From Trichuris trichiura (lineage: Eukaryota > Nematoda > Enoplea > Trichinellida > Trichuridae), in the NCBI GenBank assembly GCA_037903355.1, contig JBAJFE010000016.1:434001-498000 (forward strand): a stretch of 64,000 bases of DNA, given 5' to 3'. Below, in pieces: positions 43,932-54,300 of this stretch. The notes under the pieces are model-generated. The model saw nothing but the letters and a program-made list of their open reading frames with translations. It was not told the origin of the DNA and ran no database searches. Numbering within the stretch: position 1 is the first letter of the stretch; each line of letters begins with the position of its first letter. The position numbers were made by a program, and so were the translations under genes.

Positions 43932-44570
43932 GGTTATGGGCCCACTGCTCTTCGCCTGCGCCAGTTGCTGAGCACTAAGTTGAGGAAGTTGTCAACACGA
44001 ACGCCTGTAAGTTCCATTTGTTCGAACGTGTATTCTTTGAAGCTTGTGCTTCTGTTCGCTGTCAGTTGACGTTGTCTGAGGACTGTAACGTCAGCGAAGA
44101 AGTTGCGAACGGATCTGTATTGAGCAGAATACCGCTGCTGCGAGCAAGTGATGGAACTGAAAAGAGATCTGGTTCAGCTGAATGGTGAAAACTACCTGCG
44201 ATGGAAGTTTGAAATTGAGACCATCTTAGAAGCCCGGGATTGCTCTGATCTAGTGAGTGGAGAGACTTTGTGCCCGGTTGTGGGCGATGAAAAAGTCAAA
44301 GCCTGGAAGAAGATGAATGCCATCGCCAGGAGCATCATCTCTCGGTCACTAGATGACTTTCATCATGCATTTATCCGTTCCTGCAAGACGTCCAAAGAGA
44401 TGATGGACACCATCATAAGCATCAAAGAGCAGGCAGCGGTGAGCAATAAACTTCGGGTGTCTTCAGAGTTTCATGCTTACACGTGGAAACCTGGTATGAA
44501 TGTTGCCTCGTTTGTTGCTGGGCTGAACGCCATCGTTAACAAAATGCAGTCATTGAACATTGTGCTAGAC

Positions 44571-45078
44571 CAGCCATTCTCAACTTTTTCTGCGCTAGGC
44601 CCCCCTTGGAAGGTGTCCTTAAGTGCCAGGCCTCCCTTTTCCTATTGGTCGATTACTTTTTGCGTTTTTTGTATAGCAGCCGATCAGCTTTCAATGACAA
44701 CCTCCTAGGATAAAGTTAATGCACTGAAACAATGCGAATATACAGTCGTCATATCATTTGAAAAGAGCACTTGGGATTCTTCGAAACTAACAATGAAACC
44801 ACTTCGTCGAGTCGAGTGAGAATTTATTCAAATCCTCCGTAGAGAAATGTTGCTAACGGTTAACCAACCCTCTATAGAGGATTGGCATAAATTCTCACAA
44901 TTCCGATCTACCTAACTACGCTTGTACCAATAAGGTTTTTCAGCCCCTCTTGACGGCCTCCTGCCCCCCCCCCCTCTGAAAAATTTTTGTTTCCGGCCCC
45001 CCTGACACTCTCTCGCCTCCCCCGTGACACTCTCTCAGCCTCCCCTGAGGGCCCCAGGCCCCACGTTGAGAATGGCTA
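44571..45078. mobile_element. hAT-type MITE, 508 bp, inside copia gag
   Basis: Ends CAGCCATTCTCAAC and, inverted, TAGCCATTCTCAAC. 8-bp duplications TGCTAGAC (44563-44570) and TGCTAAAC (45079-45086) differ at one base. C-rich interior near the right end. The insertion plus duplication is 516 bp, a multiple of three, so the gag frame matches on both sides. Related by ends and composition to the MITE at 16498-16684. Confidence 0.88.
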
Positions 45079-47309
45079 TGCTAAACGACGCGACAATTGT
45101 CGGGAAAGCTGTACAATCCCTTCCGCCTGAGTTCGATTACTTCCGTCGGTCATGGAGGCTGTCTGCATCAAAGTTTGCGAAAGTGTCTGACCTGACGTCT
45201 CAGTTGCTTGCCTGCGAGTCGGATCAGTTGAGTCATTCTGTGCAAACAGAAGCCGTTGGTGAAGCGTTCGTTGGAAGAAAACCTCTCAATTAGTCGAAGA
45301 ACGCAAACAACGCGCGTAGGTACAAACATGTGGTATGCTGGAATTGCAAAAAGAAAGGTCACATCCAGCGAGAATGCCGCAACAAAAGGTGCATGGTTAC
45401 GGCTGCACTGAATCCAAAAAATGAACGGCCGACTCGTGGTGGCATCGTCGTACGGACGAACGCAGAATTACGTCAAGAGAGAAATGACAGATGGATCGCT
45501 GATTCTGGCGCCTTTAAGCACATCACGCATAATCGACATTGGTTCTCCACGTTTAAAGAAATCGACCCTTGCGGAGTGTGAGTGGGTGGTGACAAGCTTG
45601 TTTACACTATTGGAGTCGGAACTATTGATGTTGAAGTGTACAACGGAAAAACGTGGTATTTGTCTACCCTCAACGACTTTCTCTACGTACCTGAATTTGG
45701 ATCAAGCTGCCTGTTTAGCCTTGGAGCTGCAGCTGCTCGTGGGTACAAGATTACGATTGAAGGCGAGACGGTCATTTTAGCGAAGAAAGGAAAGATTGAC
45801 CTGGTTGGATACGAACATGGTCATTTGTACACATTACTAATTCGTCGACCTTCTCAACCTCTTCAGTCAGCGATGTCTGTTGCCGCTGGAGCAGCAAATA
45901 CATGTGCAAAGGAAGTGGAAAACGTTTCGATTGGAACAGATGAAAAGAGAACGGTTGGAACCGAGATACGCAGTCTACGGGACCGGACTCAACTGAGAAA
46001 ACCTGTGCGTCTTGATGATTATGCGCTTTTATCAGTTGACGCTGAAGTTTCAAGATCATATGCAGAGGCAATAAAAGCCAAAGAAAGCATGCACTGGAAA
46101 AAGGCAGATGGAACGGTTGATCGTTACAAAGCTCGCCTTGTTGCGAAAGGTTTTGCTCAAAAGTATGGAATCGACTAAGACAAAACTTTTAGCCCAGTCG
46201 CACGTTTCGACACTGTACGCACAATACCTGAAGTTGTTGCGGATGAAGGATTGGTGATGAAGCAGTTTGACGTCAAAGCAGCTTTTCTCTATGCCTTGCT
46301 AGAAGAGGAAGTCTACATAAAGCAGCCCGAAAGATTTGACGACGGCAGTAGCCGTGTATGCAAACTGCAGCGCAGCTTGTATGGTCTGAAACAAGCACCG
46401 CGATGTTGGAATACTCGATTCAAGGAATTTATTCGCAAACAAAAGCTGGAGCAGTGTCAAGCCGATCCATGCTTATTTGTGCGCATAGAAAAAGGAAAGA
46501 AGTTAATTGTCGCCGTTTACGTTGATGATGGTCTTGTCGCTGGATCTAGCAACGAAGAGGTGAACCAATTTCTGCAAGAGCTGCAACAGGAATTTAAGAT
46601 CACCGTTGGTTCCTTGGACTGCTTTTTGGGTATGCAAATCAAACGCGGAAATGATGGCTCGGTGTTCGTCGGCCAGAAGGGATACTGTGAAAAGATCCTG
46701 AATAAATTTAATATGACAGGAACAAACAAGGTATCGACTCCATGCGTTAAGCATTCGCAAAAAGCAGAGGAAGAACTGGATGACAAGGTGCCCTACCGTA
46801 GTGCTGTAGGAAGCCTCATGTACTTAGCGATAGCCACTCGACCGGATATTGCTTTCGCTGTCAGTACTGCATCGCAAAAGCTCGAGTCGCCGACAAAGGC
46901 AGACTGGGAAGCCGTCAAACGCATTTTTAAATATCTGCGTGGAATGACAGACTTCGGAATCCTGTATAAAGGGAAAGTCAGTTTTAGAAGGCTGGAGGGT
47001 TACAGAGATGCAGACTTTGCTGGAGATGTCAAACATCGAAAGTCGACAAGTGGAGTTGTCTGCAAGTACAACGGTGCAGTAATCACCTGGTCAAGTAATA
47101 AGCAGCAATTAACGGCATTGTCGACCTGTGAAGCCGAATATATCGCCGCAAGTGAAAGAGGGAAGGAAGTTATTTGGCTAACAGGACTGTTAAACGAACT
47201 TGGGATCAAAATGTGGTTTCTTCGTACGGGGCCGTATGTTTTCATAATGCAAAGGTTTCATGTTGAGTTTCTTTTACGGAAATTTGTCCCGTTGATAATT
47301 TTTATTATT

Positions 47310-47347
47310 CCGGAGCTTTCGGGTCAAGCGAGACCCGTCTTCAGCGG
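47310..47347 (-). ncRNA. Hammerhead-type ribozyme motif, left arm
   Basis: Minus strand: CCG, CTGAAGA, GGGTC/GACCC stem II, GAAA, GCTC, CGG. The core is intact, with the same loop-less AGCU stem III as at 28518-28555. Confidence 0.72.
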
Positions 47348-47848
47348 TGTTAATATAAAGCAACGACGTAACGAAAATTCACGGTGTTAAAATGATGTAA
47401 TGGGTGTTGCGCGGGGATGTTTTAACTGTTTAAAGTCAATTGTTTTAAAGTAGATTTCATTGTGTCCTCATCTTCTGTCTGTCAGCTAGCCATTTTTTGT
47501 TGTGGATATATGTTGTTCTTCAGAAATTCATTTTAAGGTTCTCCATGTTGTTGGTTTTGATCCGTTGTTCTTTCTTTTCTTTGTGTGTTGTGCCTTTGTG
47601 TGCTGCTCACTTGACTAAACACACAAAGAAAAGAAAGAACTACGGATCAAAACCAACAAAATGGAGAAGAACCTTCAAATAAAGTTTCTGAAGAACAACA
47701 TATATCCACAACAAAAAATGGCTAGCTGACAGACAGAAGATGAGGACACAATGAAATCTACTTTAAACAGTTAAAACATCCCCGCGCAACACCCATTACA
47801 TCATTTTAACACCGTGAATTTTCGTTACGTCGTTGCTTTATATTAAAA

Positions 47849-47885
47849 CCGCTGAAGACGGGTCTCGCTTGACCCGGAAGCTTCG
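47849..47885 (+). ncRNA. Hammerhead-type motif, right arm, core changed
   Basis: Inverted partner of the motif at 47310-47347. CTGAAGA is kept, but GAAA has become GGAA and GCTCCGG has become GCTTCGG, so activity is doubtful. Confidence 0.55.
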
Positions 47886-48024
47886 GAATAATAAAAATAT
47901 CAACGGGACAAATTTCCGTAAAAGAAACTCAACATGAAACTATACGGTCCCGTACCAAGAAGTTACATTTTCAAAATGCAAAGGTTTTATTACGGAATAG
48001 TTCCCGTTTTAATGCGCGTAAACT

Positions 48025-48062
48025 CCGGAGCTTTCGGGTCGACCGGGACCCGTCTTCAGCGG
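48025..48062 (-). ncRNA. Hammerhead-type ribozyme motif, left end of Penelope copy
   Basis: Minus strand: CCG, CTGAAGA, stem II GGGTC/GACCC, GAAA, GCTC, CGG, lying in the terminal repeat next to the 3' end of the RT-endonuclease gene at 48380-49536. This placement in the terminal repeat is as described for Penelope-like elements. Confidence 0.75.
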
Positions 48063-48379
48063 TTGTGAATTATGGGTATAAATTGTGCGCGTGATTTGAG
48101 TGTTCTGTCGTTTTCATGGTTTAAAGTGGATGTTTTAAAGTTCTTTGTTGGTGGTCTTCTGTTTGTATGGTATGTAATTTGTCCGTTTTTGGCATTTTTT
48201 CATGTGCGGTGATTATTTCTCCTTTCACTTGCTCCATGTGGTCTTGTATCACGTCGAATTATGGAGCAGCAGTCGTAACGCGTCACTATATTTGTCCATA
48301 TTTCACTTACATCTGCTCCTTAGTCGCGGTTGTATGTGAGGTTGTGTCTTATATAAAGGGCTTCTTTGATTCTTCTTAA

Positions 48380-49536
48380 TCATAGGTTCTTTTCGTAACA
48401 TAAGACTTTCGGGTTGAGCGTTTGGTTACATTGTGTGGCATGTTCTGCCACAGCAGAGGCCTGTTTGGCTTTTTCCATGGTGATTATCGGGTTTAGAATT
48501 GGTCTTCCTCTTTGCGTAGTTCCATAGTCACTGCTATTGAGCATGGTTTTTGCATTATTGTAACTTGTAAGCTTTTTTAAGTGTTCATTAAATCTATGTT
48601 CCAAGGTGTTCCCCGTTGCGCCAATATAAATTCCAGAGCAGGAGCATTCGGATGCGTATACTAATCCTGTTTTCTTGTTTGTTGGGATTTTTGTTTTGTC
48701 CGAGCGAAGAATTGATCTGAGGTTAGGGGAGCTCTTGAAGAAGACTCTGAAACCTAATGTTCTTCCTAACCGGGTAATTTTTTCTCCTAAGCTTGCCACA
48801 TAAGGAATAACTAAGCATGGCTGGTGCGAAGCGTTTTCTGCACTGGATTCACGTTTGCGTAGCTTGTAGTTGAACACTTGGTTAATAAAGGACCTGGGAC
48901 ACCCGTTCTTGTAGAAAATTTTTCGAATGTAGTTGACCTCTGGTTGAAGATATTCAGGACTGCATAATTTCATTGCTCGGTCTATCATTCCGGAGAGGAT
49001 ACCACGCATCACTGATCTGGGGTGATGTGATGAGAAGTTGAGGTACTGATCCGTGTGGGTGGGTTTTTTATATACTCTGGTTTTTAGCCCATCGTTTGTG
49101 CGGATAATTAAAACGTCTAGAAAGGGTAGGGTGTTGTTGTCTTCTTTTTCCATTGTGGAAACAATTTGGTTCGGGCGGATGTTGTTGAGGAATTGTAAAA
49201 ATTGTTCTTCCTTTCCAGCTTTAATGATTACGAATATGTCGTCTACGTACCTTTTGAAAAGGCGTTTAGCTATGTGTCTGTCTACCGTTGCGAACATTTG
49301 TCTTTCAAAGCTTTCCATAAATATTTCTGCTAATACAGGAGATAAGGGGCTGCCCATAAGTACTCCGCTAGATTGTTTATAGTACTTGTTATCAAAAGCG
49401 AAATGATTGCCTTCTTCCATGCAAAAGGAAACTAATTTAACAATGTGAAAGGGATTTAGTTTAGTTCTGGTGGGTAGACTTGTGTCTGCATTGAGGAGAT
49501 TGTATAAGATCTCAAGTGTGTCGGAGTACCCTTTCT
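48380..49536 (-). pseudogene. Penelope-like reverse transcriptase with GIY-YIG endonuclease, truncated
   Basis: The minus-strand frame is open from about 49536 to a TGA at 48380 and includes an internal ATG at 49420. RT palm motifs: SSGVLMGSPLSPVLAEIF and KRYVDDIFVII (YVDD). A thumb/linker follows (THTDQYLNFSSHHPRSVMRG). The C-terminal endonuclease has GIYIGATGNTLEHRFNEHLK, the GIY-YIG signature with its Arg and His. The N-terminal fingers are missing, so it is a 5'-truncated copy, as is common for target-primed elements. The stop at 48380 (CTA TGA) cuts off about 60 residues that the inverted copy at 49537-50455 retains. Confidence 0.93.
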
Positions 49537-50455
49537 AGACGTTTTAATTATCCGCACAAACGATGGGCTAAAAACCAGAGTATATAGAAAACCCACGCAC
49601 ACGGATCAGTACCTCAACTTCTCATCGCATCACTCCAGATCAGTAATGCGTGGTATCTTTTCTGGAATGATAGACCGAGCAATGAAATTATGCAGTCCTG
49701 AATATCTTCAACCAGAGTTCAACTACATTCGAAAAATTTTCTACAAGAACGGATATCCCAGGTCCTTTATTAGTCAAGTGTTCAACTACAAGCTTCGCAA
49801 ACGTGAATCTAGTGCAGAAAACGCTTCGCACCAGCCATTCTTAGTTATTCCCTATGTGGCAAGCTTAGGAGAAAAAATTACCCGGTTAGGAAGAACATTA
49901 GGTTTCAGAGTCTTCTTCAAGAGCTCCCCTAACCTCAGATCAATTCTTCGCTCGGACAAAACAAAAATCCCAACAAACAAGAAAACAGGATTAGTATACG
50001 CAGTCGAATGCTCCTGCTCTGGAATTTATATTGGCGAAACGGGGAACACCTTGGAACATAGATTTAATGAACACTTAAAAAAGCTTACAAGTTACAATAA
50101 TGCAAAGGCCATGCTCAATAGCAGTGGCTATGGAACTACGCAAAGAGGAAGACCAATTGTAAACTCGATAATCACCATGGAAAAAGCCAAACAGGCCTCT
50201 GCTGTGGCAGAACATGCCACACAATGCAACCAAACGCTCAACCGGAAAGTCTTATGTTACGAAAAGAACCTACGATTAAGAAGAATCAAAGAAGCCCTTT
50301 ACATAAGACACAACCAAACATGCAACCGCGACCAAGGAGCAGACGTGAGTGAAATTTGGACAAACATCGTGACACGCTACAACTGCTGCTCGATAATTGG
50401 ACGCGATACAAGAACACATGGAGCACGTGAAAGAAGAAATAATCACCGTACATGA
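49537..50455 (+). pseudogene. Inverted second copy of the Penelope-like C-terminal half
   Basis: Starts abruptly at LDVLIIRTNDG, corresponding to base 49121 of the minus-strand copy, and is open to 50455. It contains GIYIGETGNTLEHRFNEHLK (intact GIY-YIG motif with Glu) and a C-terminal extension including KEALYIRHNQTCNRDQG. With the minus-strand copy it forms a palindrome with a 416-bp loop (49121-49536). No RT palm motifs, so inactive on its own. Confidence 0.92.
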
Positions 50456-50593
50456 AAGAAATGCGAATAACGGACAAATTACATACCATACAAACAGAAA
50501 ACCACCAACAGAGAACTTTAAAACACCCGCTTCAAACCATGAAAACGACAGAAGACTCAAGTCACGCGCACAATTTATACCCATAATTCACAA

Positions 50594-50631
50594 CCGCTGA
50601 AGACGGGTCCCGGTCGACCCGAAAGCGCCGG
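50594..50631 (+). ncRNA. Hammerhead-type motif, right end of Penelope copy
   Basis: CCG, CTGAAGA, stem II GGGTC/GACCC, GAAA, then GCGCCGG. The U expected next to the cleavage site is G here, so this copy is probably inactive. Confidence 0.6.
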
Positions 50632-51013
50632 AGTTTACGCGCATTAAAACGGGAACTATTCCGTAATGAAACCTTTGCATTATGAAAACTGGGGATCAAA
50701 TTAAAAACGCCAGTGCTAAAAGTCGACAACGCAGGAGCGGAGAAGGTGCTACGCAATCCGGAATTCCATGAGCGGACAAAGCATAACGCCGTTAAGTACC
50801 ACTTCGACCGAGAGAAGTTCCTGAATGGGGACTTGGACATTCAGCATGTCGCAAGCGCGGATAAACTGGCAGACATCATGACGAAGCCACTAGGCCGTAT
50901 CCGTTTTCACGAACTACGTGAAGGATTAGGGCTTTCTCATGTGTAGCCTTGTAATGCTTGCGTGTTTGGCAGCGGATAATTTCCATATTTGGCTCGGTCA
51001 GTTTGAGAGGAAG

Positions 51014-51252
51014 TGTTGAGGAATGCAAACTGACACGTCAATATGAGCGTATCAATTACGAGTGTCAGGGTGACTGACGTTTGGCGCATTGCCAACTGTG
51101 CGACACGCCGGTCGCTGCCTAGTTGCTCGCTCTCTTTTTACTCGCTAGTTTGCGCTTTCGCTGAACACCCGTGCTTGTTAGTTGGGCATGTGCTGACAGT
51201 AAAGTAGACTTTCTAACCGAACTCCGAGTGCTGCGCATATAAATTTACAACA
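51014..51252 (+). repeat. Right LTR of the copia element
   Basis: 239 bp, TGTTGAGG...TTTACAACA, preceded by a purine tract. It abuts the 3' flank of array copy 4 directly (CAATGATAACC...), within about 90 bp of the stop codon of that gene. Confidence 0.95.
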
Positions 51253-51343
51253 CAATGATAACCAGCGCTTTGAAAATAACCTTTTATTTACGAAAAGTGT
51301 GACAGCGCATGCTGAAACTTCCGGCACTCTTCTAATCCCATTT

Positions 51344-54300
51344 TCAGCGTGAACCCTGAATCAATGAAAGGATATACATAGTCTGTTCGCTATAAATAGA
51401 GAGATAGTCTGACGTTACTTTAGTTTCACAGCCACCGTTTTCAGACTCTACCGTGTCTATCCATAAAGCAGAGGATAATACGGAATTACAAATTTGCATG
51501 AAACGAGGGGGGCAGATCGGGTGCACAAGTACACCAAAGGGAGTTATCATCTTAATATGAGGCATTGACGAACCGTATGAACAGCAACATTGTGTTGAAT
51601 AGTGAGCGCAATGATCAAACAGTTGCCACGGACCACCGAAGGCAATCGCCTCCTTTGGAAGCCATTTGGCCTGGCCGTCGTAATGAAAGAAAATAGCACG
51701 GGGCACGCAGTTCCGTGCGCTAAGCGATTCTCCAACTTGCATTTCGAGCAAGCATAAATTACCACTATCTATCTGTATCCCGCGCCTTTCAAAGAGCGTA
51801 GACAAATCGCGCGGCCACCAGCCATCATCATTCCATATGCCCAGTTTCATCAAAAGTATTTTAATCTCGTAGTGAGGAGTTAGGCCAAAGAAAACGTTTT
51901 GCCATTTAGTGCGATCATCACCTCGCAACAAAACGCTTGGAAATTCAAGCCCGCCAAGCAGCCGCCAATTGTTTCTGTTCACTTCCCAACCGGAAATGTG
52001 CCCAAATGTCGGTATCCACAGCGCATCAAGAGTTTTAATCGTCCTCCCGTTTGCTATTTCACTGTAAAGACCCATTACCATAGTTGCGTTAAACCCATTG
52101 AATGCTGTAAGTACTTCAAATAGCCCACCCACCAGGGATGCAACCTGACGAACAAACATACTCATTTGCTTGGCACTGAAGAAGTCTGGAGTCTCCCCGT
52201 CAGCTTTGTTAAAGCCGAGGGCATTTCCAACTCGGTGCACGTGGGAGCCTGTATGGACACTGTAATCGCATAACAAATTTTGACTATCGCCTTCGAACAA
52301 CATCGCTGGCTCTTCAAAACCAAAGTATGCGCTCCTTACTAATCCGCGTCTTTTTACTGACCACTCGGCAGTCCAGGTACGCATATGCGGTGAGGAACGA
52401 CACAATAAAAGCGGCTGGAACGCTGCCACAGCATCCGAGTCACTTTCCAGGTCAGTCTCGTAGGCAAGGTAGAGGTCTGGGCATCCACATTGACGGGCAA
52501 TCCTGTCGGACGCAGCCTTTGTTTCAGTCCACCATCTGCCACATTTATTCAGCGTAGGAGCAGTTGTGCTCCTGCCAATGTCGAATGGATGTAGCCGCTT
52601 AATCAGCAACGAGATTTTACAGGCACAAGAAGGGGCTTCCTGGGGCTCCACCTGTGAGATAAGAGTATCCGTTTCATCGCGGGACATTAAAAACGCATAT
52701 GCCGCCTCCCGGCAGGCGCATGGTACCACATCAAAATGCCTGTCATAATTTGACTCAACCACAACCGCCCAATTTACATCTACCGCTGTATCATTGGGCA
52801 GCTGCAATTGCGGAGCGTTCCGCAGTTCAACAATGTAAGGAACAATTGTAGGCAGACTGGGATGCCAGAACGTTTCAGCAATATCATCACTTTCTTGATT
52901 AAACAAAGCAAGGTAAGAATACGGCCTCTCAGTATGTAAATGAGGCGCAGCCCAAAACAAAACCCATTGATCGCACGGCTCTATGTCTGGCATTTCCACA
53001 ACATGTTCAGTCAATTTCGCGTTTTCTGGGATGGAGACGTCATCATGCACTGTCGCTGGATCCTTCGTTGCAAAGTTGTTCAAATCAACAACGCCAGGAT
53101 CATTAGCAGATCCTGATGGCAACGCCTTTGGCCAAAACTTTCGCGTGAACAGCTCAGCCGCCATCGTAATGGCCGAAAGGGGCTTCAACCCCGCCTGGCT
53201 TCGTGCAGCTAGAGTTTTCCAAGCAATGCCAACGTCTCTGTCTGCAGATCCGCTTTTCAACCAATCCCAGAAAAGTGGCTCCAAATTGGTTGATTCGGGA
53301 CGTGTACCAGACAAATTACACACAGGCACGTGGAAGATCAAGTCTGCGCTACCAGACTGCCAAAACCGTAACCTATCGCTGGTCGTAGCGTCCAGCAACA
53401 CAAAAAGTACACGCTCCGGACCTGGTATAACGGACAGACTAGCCAAGGGTACAGCATCTAGCCTGGTTCGACCTCTCGTCACAGAAAGTACAGGCGTTTG
53501 AGCGTTAAAAATCATTGATGTTAGATGGGCGAACGTGTACGGTATAAGCCAGCCACCCCGATCAGACCTCCGCACTGGTATCACCGCTACACTCTTATCC
53601 CAATATTCAGGCGCGAACTGGTCCATATAGCTGGTTGATCCCCAGTAAACGGCGACGTATCTATCCAACGGTATGGCCGTGGCTTCAACGCGGTAAACAT
53701 GACGTGGGCTACAGGGCCCAAAAGAAAACGTGCCGCCAACGAACTCTGGATTGACAGCGTACGTCAGCCGATCCTCCTTCATGGAATCGATATTCGGAAC
53801 CAACATTCCAATCTGAATCAGTCGCAGAAATACGTCTTCATCGTAGCTATTCGGCGGGCTTGCTGCAAGCTGCTGAGCTATATACTGCATGGACACTTTT
53901 AGCGTATCGAATGACCAATCGTCTCCATTGTCATGAACTCCTTGTCTAACATTGACTGTATTTTGATCTTTCAGCTTTGGGGTGTCAGAAACAGGAGCCC
54001 TAACGCCAATGAATTTACTGGGAAGCGCATAAGTGCCCAACAAACGAGTAGTGTAAATCAGCCATTCCCAGTCGTCGGCGCCCAAGCGACGGAATTGCAG
54101 AAAGCTCAAAGTGCTGTAGGATTGCCAAATGTTGTATCTACCGTCACCGTTGTCCGTGGTTGTCTGGTATGCAGTTTCACTCAAAGTGGGCATACATTCC
54201 AAGTCCGGTGTTATCGGCATAGTGCCTTGTGGCTGCCACAGAGATGCAAGGGCTTTAACCACCTTACCGTACAAAAAAAGGGGATCCGTATTGTTTTCGT

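Larger units (their letters stand above)
47211..47968. repeat. Near-perfect palindrome, about 750 bp, non-coding foldback
   Basis: Left arm to about 47590, right arm from about 47610; for example CTGACAGACAGAAGATGAGG is inverted on the other side. Outer parts carry TTTACGGAAATTTGTCCCGTT and one hammerhead-like motif per arm. There is no protein. It behaves as a non-autonomous relative of the neighbouring Penelope element. Confidence 0.9.
47211..50691. mobile_element. Composite Penelope-derived insertion in copia RNase H
   Basis: Flanked by 9-bp duplications GGGATCAAA (47202-47210, 50692-50700). The copia protein reads ELGIK before and LKTPVLKVDNAGA after it, so the host frame closes when it is removed. 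It consists of two adjacent palindromes, 47211-47968 and 47969-50691, that share end sequences and hammerhead-like motifs. Confidence 0.88.
44151..50946 (+). pseudogene. copia gag-pol, broken; integrase core missing
   Basis: Starts ATG at 44151. Gag (ENYLRWKFEIETILEARD) is split by a hAT MITE at 44571-45078 and resumes in frame. The CCHC zinc knuckle is at 45336-45377 and the protease WIADSGA at about 45492-45512. The pre-integrase domain runs to about 45850 and is followed at once by the start of the reverse transcriptase (RYKARLVAKGFAQ), so the whole DDE integrase core has been deleted. RT follows with QFDVKAAFLYA, SLYGLKQAPRCW and YVDD (46518-46529). RNase H (CEAEYIAASE) is cut at 47210 by a 3.5-kb insertion and finishes at 50701-50946 (RTKHNAVKYHF, LADIMTKPLG). 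In-frame stops at 45291, 45579 and 46176. Not functional. Confidence 0.95.
43693..51252 (+). mobile_element. Ty1/copia LTR retrotransposon, defective, with nested insertions
   Basis: LTRs of 239 bp at 43693-43931 and 51014-51252 begin TGTTGAG and end ACAACA. Immediately inside the left LTR is GGTTATGGGCCCA, the primer-binding site type of copia (internal part of initiator Met tRNA). GTTTGAGAGGAAG before the right LTR is the polypurine tract. The LTRs differ at roughly one position in nine. The flanking bases (GTAAT on the left, CAATG on the right) do not form a target duplication. Array sequence of about 4.5 kb is missing across the element. Two elements that recombined would explain all three facts. 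Confidence 0.95.

Noticed and set aside
46503..46786. Minus-strand frames within the copia reverse transcriptase
   Set aside because: Shadows of the RT coding strand, which carries YVDD and other family motifs.
51249..51344. Possible loss of the copy 4 transcript end by copia insertion
   Set aside because: The TTTATT (AATAAA on the minus strand) shared with copy 3 still lies between the stop codon and the LTR.
24662..53501. Plus-strand open frames opposite the same part of all four long genes (24662-25135, 33291-33629, 41656-42036, 52983-53501)
   Set aside because: They are conserved in position, but this is expected as the shadow of a strongly conserved sense frame. Their lengths differ and there is no independent start context. 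A test for sense-independent constraint would be needed to revive them.
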